DNA of 64,000 nucleotides from Planctomyces sp. SH-PL62 (GTDB taxonomy: Bacteria; Planctomycetota; Planctomycetia; Planctomycetales; Planctomycetaceae): the NCBI GenBank assembly GCA_945893045.1, contig CAMDEA010000018.1:1-64000 (forward strand), in the 5' to 3' direction. The position numbers were made by a program, and so were the translations under genes. This document shows, piece by piece, positions 18,600-26,013 of the stretch; the stretch's first letter is position 1, and every line of letters starts with the position of its first letter. The notes beneath the pieces are model-generated. The model saw only the letters and a program-made list of their open reading frames with translations. It had not been told where the DNA came from and did no database searches.

Positions 18600-19886
18600 A
18601 TGTTCTGTAACCAATGCGAGCAAACTCAAAACGGAACCGGCTGCACCGAGATTGGTGTCTGTGGTAAAGACCCGGATGTGCAATCGCTGCAAGAAATCTT
18701 GCTGTACGGCGTGAAGGGGATGGCGGCATACGCGCATCACGCGCGGCGGCTCGGCAAGGTGGATGAGAACGTCAATGCCTTCATTGAAGAGGCATTGTTC
18801 GCGACGGTCACGAATGTGAACTTCGACATGGAGAGTCTCTTCGAGCTGGTCCTCGAATGCGGACGACAGAACGTTCGCGTGATGCAGATGCTCGATGAAG
18901 GCCACACGGAACGATTCGGAGCGCCGACTCCAACGGTCGTCTACGAAGGGACGAAGGCCGGACCGGGAATCCTCGTCACCGGGCATGACATGGCGGACCT
19001 GTCCGAGTTGCTCGATCAAGCGGCCGGCCAAGGGGTCAACGTTTACACGCACGGCGAAATGCTGCCGGCTCACAGTTACCCGAAGCTGAGAGCACACCCG
19101 CATCTCGCCGGACACTACGGTGGCCCGTGGCAGAATCAGCAGTGGGAGTTCCCCGCGTTCACCGGGCCGATCCTTGCGACGACGAACTGCGTGCTGATCC
19201 CACCGGACAGTTACAAGGACCGGCTCTTCACCACGCGAGTCACCGCCGTCCCCGGCGGCAAGCGGCTGAAGACCAATGACTTCTCTGAAGTGATCGCGCT
19301 GGCGAAGACCTCTCCCGCACTGCCCGAGCGCAAAGTGAAGGAATCGACGATCGGCTTCCATCACAGCGTGATCTTGGGACTGGCCGACAAAGTGGTCGCG
19401 GCCGTGAAGTCCGGCGAGATCAAACGCTTTTACTTGATCGGCGGTTGCGACGGCGCTGAGATGGGCCGCAACTACTACACGAAGCTGGCTCAAGCCGCGC
19501 CGCACGAGTCGGTGATCCTGACGCTCGGCTGCGGCAAGTACCGCATCCGCAATCACGACTACGGCACCGTCGCCGGCCTGCCGAGATTCCTCGACATGGG
19601 CCAATGCAACGACGCTTACGGAGCCGTGCAAGTCGCGCTGGGCCTGGCAAAAGCCTTCAACTGCGGCATCAACGACCTGCCGCTGTCGATCGTGCTCTCG
19701 TGGTTTGAACAGAAGGCGGTGGCCGTGTTGCTCAGCCTGTTCGCGCTGGGCGTCAAAGGCATTCGCCTGGGACCAGTCCCACCGGCGTTCGTATCCCCCA
19801 ACGTGTTCAAAGTCCTGCAAGAAAAGTTCGACCTCAAACTGATCGAAGCCGAACCGCCACAGGAACTGATCCAGTTGGCGGTGTGA
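18600..19886 (+). CDS. hcp: Hybrid-cluster protein (hydroxylamine reductase family), short form
   Basis: MFCNQCEQTQNGTGC..GVCGK; GGCDGAEMGRNYYTKLA; LTLGCGKYRIRN; FLDMGQCNDAYGAVQVALGLAKAF; RBS aaggag. Confidence 0.9.
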   Translation: MFCNQCEQTQNGTGCTEIGVCGKDPDVQSLQEILLYGVKGMAAYAHHARRLGKVDENVNAFIEEALFATVTNVNFDMESLFELVLECGRQNVRVMQMLDEGHTERFGAPTPTVVYEGTKAGPGILVTGHDMADLSELLDQAAGQGVNVYTHGEMLPAHSYPKLRAHPHLAGHYGGPWQNQQWEFPAFTGPILATTNCVLIPPDSYKDRLFTTRVTAVPGGKRLKTNDFSEVIALAKTSPALPERKVKESTIGFHHSVILGLADKVVAAVKSGEIKRFYLIGGCDGAEMGRNYYTKLAQAAPHESVILTLGCGKYRIRNHDYGTVAGLPRFLDMGQCNDAYGAVQVALGLAKAFNCGINDLPLSIVLSWFEQKAVAVLLSLFALGVKGIRLGPVPPAFVSPNVFKVLQEKFDLKLIEAEPPQELIQLAV

Positions 19887-19903
19887 TGACGCGAAAAGCT
19901 GAT

Positions 19904-19972
19904 GGCGAACGGGGGGCGTCAGCCCCCTGGTGCGTTCGCCGCAGTACCAGGGGGCTGACGCCCCCGTTCGCC
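19904..19972. repeat. Inverted repeat
   Basis: ggcgaacggggggcgtcagccccctggt / accagggggctgacgcccccgttcgcc. Confidence 0.9.
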
Positions 19973-19997
19973 AAAACAATGAAAGAGTCCACGTTTC

Positions 19998-20570
19998 ATG
20001 CAGAGCATCGACGAAGCGCGTTTGGAAACAGACCCGCAATATCGGTTCGAGTACCTCGCGGGCTTCATGGGTTTTGGCCCGGAAGACGCCGCGTTGATTC
20101 AGGCGAGCGCTCCGTTTCTCGGCCCGCTGATCCCGCAGTTGGTGGAGAAGACCTATGAAAAACTTTTGAGCTACGACGCGACGGCTCGGCACTTCGTCCC
20201 CCGGCAAGCGGGTTACGAAGGGCCGCTGCCGAAAGACCTGGCCCATCTGTCGCAGACAGATCCGCAAATTCGATTTCGCAAGGAGCATCTCAGCCGGTAC
20301 TTCATGCAGCTTCTCGGCCGGTCGTACGACAGCAAGATGGTTCAGTACCTCGACATGGTCGGCAAGATGCACACACCAAAGGCCGGCAACAAAGAGATCG
20401 ACGTGCCGCTCGTGCAAATGAACGCGCTGATGGGCTTGCTGGCCGACACTCTGACCGAGGCGATTTCGCAGCAACCGCTCGATGCAGCAACGTCGCTGCG
20501 CACGATGCGAGCCTTCCAAAAGCTGTTGTGGATTCAGAACGACTTCATCACCCGGCATTACCAAAACTAA
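19998..20570 (+). CDS. Single-domain protoglobin
   Basis: RFEYLAGFMGFGPEDAALIQASAPFLGPLIPQLVEKTYEKLL...RFRKEHLSRYFMQLL; globin-coupled sensor-type fold, no output domain. Confidence 0.85.
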   Translation: MQSIDEARLETDPQYRFEYLAGFMGFGPEDAALIQASAPFLGPLIPQLVEKTYEKLLSYDATARHFVPRQAGYEGPLPKDLAHLSQTDPQIRFRKEHLSRYFMQLLGRSYDSKMVQYLDMVGKMHTPKAGNKEIDVPLVQMNALMGLLADTLTEAISQQPLDAATSLRTMRAFQKLLWIQNDFITRHYQN

Positions 20571-20573
20571 CTC

Positions 20574-20647
20574 GTAGGATGGGCACTCCTGCCCGTCCTG
20601 CGATTCCCCGACCCAACAACAAGGACGGGCAGGAGTGCCCATCCTAC
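20574..20647. repeat. GTAG...CTAC inverted repeat
   Basis: 26-bp perfect arms gtaggatgggcactcctgcccgtcct / aggacgggcaggagtgcccatcctac. Confidence 0.95.
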
Positions 20648-20659
20648 GAAGGACGAAAC

Positions 20660-21154
20660 ATGATTCGCGAAGTCAGCGGCGACATTCTTTTGACCAAGGC
20701 CGATGCCATCGCACACGGCGTGGCTCCCAATGATGCCTTTGCCACAGGGTTGGCTCACAGTCTGCGTGAGCAATGGCCCGGCATGTACAAGGACTTTCGG
20801 CATTACTGCCAGACGCAGCATCCGAAGGCGGGCGGTGCCTGGATTTGGTCCGGCCCCGGCGGCAAGCGGATCATCAACTTGCTGACTCAGGAAGGAGCCT
20901 ACGACCACGGCGCGAAGGCCGGCCGCGCGACCTTGGAGAACGTCAATCATGTGTTGCGTGAACTCAAGAAGCTCATCGAAGAAAAGAAGCTGACCAGCGT
21001 GGCGCTATCTCGGTTGGCGACCGGAGTCGGCGGACTGAAATGGGAAGACGTCAAGCCGTTGATTCAAAAACATCTCGCCGATGCCGGTATCCCGGTCTTT
21101 GTTTACAGCGAGTTTCATCCTGGCGTCGCCGCCGATGAGGGACTGAAAGCCTGA
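20660..21154 (+). CDS. Macro-domain protein (ADP-ribose-binding/hydrolase-like)
   Basis: VSGDILLTKADAIAHGVAPNDAFATGLAHSLREQWPGMY...LSRLATGVGGLKWEDV. Confidence 0.75.
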   Translation: MIREVSGDILLTKADAIAHGVAPNDAFATGLAHSLREQWPGMYKDFRHYCQTQHPKAGGAWIWSGPGGKRIINLLTQEGAYDHGAKAGRATLENVNHVLRELKKLIEEKKLTSVALSRLATGVGGLKWEDVKPLIQKHLADAGIPVFVYSEFHPGVAADEGLKA

Positions 21155-21224
21155 GTTGGCTTCGCCGCGTACGCGAATTTGTTGAAACCCTGAGCCATTC
21201 AACGCCTGACGGAAAGCACTGATC

Positions 21225-22820
21225 GTGGCTGTTGATCTGGAACCAAAGCACGACCAAGACTCGGCCTTGCGGCGTTACTTCCGCAATTTGCTCGACACGC
21301 CGCGCGAGTTTCGCGAGTCGCTGATTCGGCACGGCCGGCCGACGTCGGATCGGGCGGCGTCGCAAGCGGTGTTCACGAATCTGTTCCTGCACATCATGCC
21401 GACGCGGATGCACTGGTACTCGCTCCGCATTCGCGCGACGTTGGGTTTGGGAGTGATCTCGCTGGCGTTGTTCTTCCTGCTCATCGCGACCGGCATTCCG
21501 CTGATGATCTACTACAAGCCGTCGGTCGATCAGGCCTACGACTCGATGAAAGAGATTCAGTACATCGTCCCGACCGGCCGCTTCGTGCGCAACGTGCATC
21601 GCTGGGCCGCTCATGGCATGGTGCTCTGTGTCATGCTGCACATGGCGCGGGCGTTTTACACGAGTGCGTACAAAGCTCCGCGACAATTCAACTGGGTCGT
21701 GGGCATGATCCTGTTTGTGCTCACGCTGGCCCTGAGCTTCACCGGCTACCTGCTGCCGTGGGATCAGCTCGCGTATTGGGCCGTGACGATCGGCTCCGAG
21801 ATCGCCCAGTCGCCGCGCGAAGTGACCGACGCATTGGGAATCACCGAATTGTGCGACATCGGCGGGTTTCAGAAGCGGCTGATTCTGGGAGCGAATCACG
21901 TCGGGCAAGAAGCGCTGACTCGCTTCTATCTGCTGCATGTGATGGTTCTGCCGCTGGCGATGTCGGTATTCCTCGCCGTGCATTTCTGGCGCATCCGCAA
22001 AGATGGCGGTCTGACGCGACCGGCCAGCGCAGATGAACTGCCGCCGACGAAGACCAGTACTCCGTACTCAGTACTCAGTACTCAAAACCCCATCGTCAAC
22101 TCTGCCAGCAACTCGCCATCCAAAACCTACGGCCTGATGGCGGTCGTACGCGGCAAGACGCCGATGGTCGATCGCAGCATCGCCAACACGGTGCCGACCT
22201 ATCCGAACGGTCTGTACGCCATCGCCGCGCTGACGATGTTGACGCTCGCGGTCTCGCTGGCCTTGGGATATTTCTTCGACGCGCCGTTGACCGAACTGGC
22301 CAATCCGTTGGTCCCGGAGAATCCGGCGAAAGCACCGTGGTACTTCCTCGGCCTGCAAGAGCTGGTCAGTTACTCCGCTTTCATGGGAGGCGTGGCGATC
22401 CCCGCGATCGTGGTGCTGGGTCTGATGTGCGTGCCGTATCTCGATCGCGAGCGGCAGGAAATCGGTGTCTGGTTTAGCGGCCCACAAGGAAAACGAATCT
22501 GCTGGAACACCGCGATCTTCACGGCCGCCGTCGTCGTGAGCATGTTGATCTTCACGGTCAATTACGGCTGGCTGCGGACGTGGTCGCCGGAGATTCCGCA
22601 GATCGTCATCACGCTCATCAACCCCGGCACCGTGATGCTGGCGATCTTCACGCTCTGGTCGCTGTTCGTGATGAAGACGACGAACTCGACGCGGCTGGGA
22701 GCGTTGGCTCTTTTCACCTGCTTTCTCGTGGCGTTCGTGATCCTAACGTACTTCGCGACCGTGCATCGCGGCCCGAACTGGGATTTCTATTGGTCCCAAT
22801 CGGACTGGCCGAGCCATTAG
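21225..22820 (+). CDS. Cytochrome b (bc1/b6f-type, N- and C-terminal domains fused)
   Basis: NVHRWAAHGMVLCVMLHMARAFYTSAYK; GYLLPWDQLAYWAVTIG; FYLLHVMVLPLAMSVFLAVHFWRIRK; PAKAPWYFLGLQEL. Confidence 0.9.
   Translation: MAVDLEPKHDQDSALRRYFRNLLDTPREFRESLIRHGRPTSDRAASQAVFTNLFLHIMPTRMHWYSLRIRATLGLGVISLALFFLLIATGIPLMIYYKPSVDQAYDSMKEIQYIVPTGRFVRNVHRWAAHGMVLCVMLHMARAFYTSAYKAPRQFNWVVGMILFVLTLALSFTGYLLPWDQLAYWAVTIGSEIAQSPREVTDALGITELCDIGGFQKRLILGANHVGQEALTRFYLLHVMVLPLAMSVFLAVHFWRIRKDGGLTRPASADELPPTKTSTPYSVLSTQNPIVNSASNSPSKTYGLMAVVRGKTPMVDRSIANTVPTYPNGLYAIAALTMLTLAVSLALGYFFDAPLTELANPLVPENPAKAPWYFLGLQELVSYSAFMGGVAIPAIVVLGLMCVPYLDRERQEIGVWFSGPQGKRICWNTAIFTAAVVVSMLIFTVNYGWLRTWSPEIPQIVITLINPGTVMLAIFTLWSLFVMKTTNSTRLGALALFTCFLVAFVILTYFATVHRGPNWDFYWSQSDWPSH
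22056..22083. repeat. Short tandem repeat (agtactc units) in the cytochrome b linker
   Basis: agtactccgtactcagtactcagtactc, in frame (STPYSVLSTQ). Confidence 0.7.
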
Positions 22821-22829
22821 GAGCAAGCG

Positions 22830-25800
22830 ATGCGAACGATTCGAGTCCGACGTCTGAAGCTCATCCTGCTGCTCTCCAGCATGGTGTTCCTCGCGTTCCT
22901 GCTGCTGGCGGCGTTCGAGGAGAACTTCACGGCCGAGTGGCGCGGGCATCAGTCCGCGTATGCCGCGCAGTTGACGGAGTTAGCGAAATCGTCCGGCAAG
23001 CCAAGCATCGCGTTTCCGCTGGAAGTGCGGCAGGTGTATCTCGAAGGACTCAAAAAGGTGGACCGCTGCGTGACGTGTCACGTCGCGATTGATGACCCGC
23101 GTTTCACCGATGCGGCTCAGCCACTGGCGACGCATTCGGGCGACATCCTCAAGCATCATCCCTCCGACAAATTCGGCTGCACGATCTGCCATCAAGGACA
23201 GGGCCGAGCCACCGTGAAAGCGGACGCTCATGGGCACGTTCCGCATTGGCCGGAGCCGATGCTCGGCGGTGCGATGGTCTACACCAGTTGCAGCCGCTGC
23301 CATTACGAGAACGATCTCTACGGCGGCCAAAGTGATCTCTACGGCACGGTGAAACCGATCGAGCACATCACCGAAGGAGAGTTGGCTTCTGCGCTGCCGC
23401 ACGCGGACAACATCGCTCGCGGCAAACGGATGGTGGTCGAGAAGGGTTGTCTGGGCTGCCACAAGTATCGCGGCCGAGGGGGCAAGCTCGGCCCGGACAT
23501 CACCTACGTCGGCGACAAGACGGCGCACGGCTTCGACTTCAAACACGTTCACGGCGAACGTACCGTCGAGAATTGGCTGTTCGCGCATTTCAAATCGCCG
23601 ACCGCCGTCGTCCCCAACACGCTGATGCCCGATCTGAAGTTGTTGGATCACGAGGCTCGCGACCTGGCCGCGTACATGATTAGCCTGAAACGTAAATCCG
23701 CTCCGGCCGCATACACGCCACTGCCGCAGTTGGTCGATGCAACGCCGGTGCGCGGCGAGACGCTCTACAAGACGTATTGCTCATCGTGTCACGGAGCCGA
23801 CGGCGTCGGCGCGATCGTCCGCGACGCCGAAGCCGCGAAGTTCTTCACGCCGACGGCTGGCGGCGAATCCGATTCGATCTCGCTGTTGCGCGCCGTGTTG
23901 ATTGACCGACCACGCGAACTGCTGACGCCGTCGCTGCGCAATGTGGACACCTTGGGCGTCGCGAGTGACGCCTATCTGCGACACGTCATCGCTCACGGGC
24001 GGACCAACACCAGCATGTTGGGTTGGAAAGCCGACGGCGGCTTGAGCGACGACGAAGTGGAACTGCTCGTCGGCTTCATCCGCCGCTGGGAACCGAACGA
24101 AGCGGATCGCTCGTTCGTCTCGGCGTCACGCGGCGAGCCGCGCATTGGTGGCGCGCTCTATCGAGCCAACTGCTCCGGCTGTCACGGCCTCAACGGCGAA
24201 GGAGGCCAGATCGGGATCTCGCTCCGAGCACCCGGATTCCTGGCCATCGTCAGCGACGACATGCTCGCCGAAACGATCTTGCGCGGCCGAGCCAACACCG
24301 CGATGCCCGCCTGGCGACAGTTCGACAACCGCGACGTCAGCGACTTGCTCGCCTTCATCCGCAGTTGGCAGCCGTTGCGGTCGAATCGCGAAGAGGTGCT
24401 GGCGATGTTGAAGGTGCAGGCGTCAGAGGGCAAAAGTCACAAGTCAGAGATCCGTGATCAAGAAACAGAGGTCAGAGACCTGTTTTTAGCCGCGGAGCGG
24501 CGACGGAATATAGCCGGGGGCGCAAGCCCCCGGTCCGAGGCTAAATTGGATTCCGAAGCCCCGGAGGGGCGGCACTCGAACTCACGACAGCAATCGAGCG
24601 TCGCCCTTTCAGGGCTTGATGATCTTTTCAACGACATCACCGGGGGCTTGCGCCCCCGGCTAAATTCCTTCGCCACTTCGTGGCTAACGCAAGGGCCAGA
24701 TTCCAATCCGACGCTCCGGGACAACTTTCGGGATAGAGAGACGTATCAACCATCCGTCGCCACCGGCCTGAAGCTCTATCGCAGCCGTTGCACCGTTTGT
24801 CACGGCGAGAACGGCGAAGGCAAGATCGGACCGTCGATCAACAACCAAGCGGTGTTGTCCGTCGTCTCGAATGAGTTTCTGCACGACACGATCGTGCGTG
24901 GTCGGCCGGGGACGGCGATGCCGGCGTGGCGGCAACTGAGCAGCGAGGATGTCGCTGATGTCATCGCGCTGTTGCGGTCGTGGCAAACGCAACCGTCGAA
25001 GGAGTTGCCCGCCATTCGTGTGCAGGGTGATCCTCAGAATGGCGAATTGCTCTTCACGGGCATGTGCGCAAGCTGTCACGGGCCGCACGCGGAAGGAGCA
25101 CTCGGCCCGCAACTGTCGAACGCCGTGTTCCTCGACACGGTCAACGACGCGACGCTGACTCAATGGATCGGCTACGGCCGACCGGGGACGCAGATGCGTC
25201 CGCATCTGCGCGGGCAACAAGGCAACGCCGATCTGTCGAAGTCGCAGATCGAAGACATCGTGACATTCCTCCGTTCGCTGCGCGGGCGACAGGCAATTGA
25301 CGGCGAACGGATCGGCCTCGGCTACGCCCCGCGCGGCGCAGTGCTGTACCGCGAGATGTGCGTGAGTTGTCACGGCGTACAAGGCGAGGGAACCGTCGGC
25401 CCGGCCATTCGCAACCCGGCGTTTCTCCACGCGGCGAGCGACGGATTTTTGCGAGCCACGATTGTGCTCGGCCGCGACGGGACTGAGATGCGCTCCATGA
25501 GCCATCGCGGTTCGGGCATCGTCGAATTGAAAGCCGCCGAGATCGACGACCTCATTGCGTACCTGCGGTCGAACGAAGATCGGACGGAGATTTCCCATCG
25601 CTTCGTGATGGGTGCTCATCCCGAACGCGGGAAAGAAGGCTACGCCGTGTTCTGCGCCGGCTGTCACGGCGACAACGGCAAAGAGGGATTCGCTCCGCAA
25701 CTCAACAACCCCAGCTTCCTGCGAGCAGCCACCGACGGCTACCTGCAAGCCACGATCATCCGCGGCCGCCGCGGCACCGCCATGCGCGCGTTTGGCTCGT

Positions 25801-25937
25801 CCGGCCACGGCCTCGCGAATCTCCATCAGTCTGAAATCAACGACATCGTCGCTTTCATCCGGCAATGGAGCCCGGATACGCGGCCGCTCAAACGAACTGA
25901 AGCATTCACAACCACGGAGTTACCCGCCACACCGTAG
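22830..25937 (+). CDS. Decaheme c-type cytochrome (10 CxxCH motifs; C-terminal tandem cytochrome c domains)
   Basis: CVTCH, CTICH, CSRCH, CLGCH, CSSCH, CSGCH, CTVCH, CASCH, CVSCH, CAGCH in one ORF. Confidence 0.9.
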   Translation: MRTIRVRRLKLILLLSSMVFLAFLLLAAFEENFTAEWRGHQSAYAAQLTELAKSSGKPSIAFPLEVRQVYLEGLKKVDRCVTCHVAIDDPRFTDAAQPLATHSGDILKHHPSDKFGCTICHQGQGRATVKADAHGHVPHWPEPMLGGAMVYTSCSRCHYENDLYGGQSDLYGTVKPIEHITEGELASALPHADNIARGKRMVVEKGCLGCHKYRGRGGKLGPDITYVGDKTAHGFDFKHVHGERTVENWLFAHFKSPTAVVPNTLMPDLKLLDHEARDLAAYMISLKRKSAPAAYTPLPQLVDATPVRGETLYKTYCSSCHGADGVGAIVRDAEAAKFFTPTAGGESDSISLLRAVLIDRPRELLTPSLRNVDTLGVASDAYLRHVIAHGRTNTSMLGWKADGGLSDDEVELLVGFIRRWEPNEADRSFVSASRGEPRIGGALYRANCSGCHGLNGEGGQIGISLRAPGFLAIVSDDMLAETILRGRANTAMPAWRQFDNRDVSDLLAFIRSWQPLRSNREEVLAMLKVQASEGKSHKSEIRDQETEVRDLFLAAERRRNIAGGASPRSEAKLDSEAPEGRHSNSRQQSSVALSGLDDLFNDITGGLRPRLNSFATSWLTQGPDSNPTLRDNFRDRETYQPSVATGLKLYRSRCTVCHGENGEGKIGPSINNQAVLSVVSNEFLHDTIVRGRPGTAMPAWRQLSSEDVADVIALLRSWQTQPSKELPAIRVQGDPQNGELLFTGMCASCHGPHAEGALGPQLSNAVFLDTVNDATLTQWIGYGRPGTQMRPHLRGQQGNADLSKSQIEDIVTFLRSLRGRQAIDGERIGLGYAPRGAVLYREMCVSCHGVQGEGTVGPAIRNPAFLHAASDGFLRATIVLGRDGTEMRSMSHRGSGIVELKAAEIDDLIAYLRSNEDRTEISHRFVMGAHPERGKEGYAVFCAGCHGDNGKEGFAPQLNNPSFLRAATDGYLQATIIRGRRGTAMRAFGSSGHGLANLHQSEINDIVAFIRQWSPDTRPLKRTEAFTTTELPATP
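24511..24660. repeat. In-frame inverted repeat inside the decaheme cytochrome gene
   Basis: ggaatatagccgggggcgcaagcccccggt / accgggggcttgcgcccccggctaaattcc (~29 of 30 bp complementary). Confidence 0.9.
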
Positions 25938-25998
25938 CCACGTTCGCCAGAACGTGGGCATTTCGCAGGCAAGCCCACGTTCTGGCGAACGTGGCTAC
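25934..25998. repeat. GTAG...CTAC inverted repeat (gtagccacg family)
   Basis: gtagccacgttcgccagaacgtgggc / gcccacgttctggcgaacgtggctac; contains the TAG stop of the decaheme gene. Confidence 0.95.
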
Positions 25999-26013
25999 CG
26001 CAAGGAGCCCACC

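Noticed and set aside
18435-20642. 735-aa minus-strand ORF antisense to hcp and protoglobin
   Set aside because: The plus strand encodes strongly conserved proteins; long antisense ORFs are expected in GC-rich DNA with this codon bias, and the translation has no recognisable domain.
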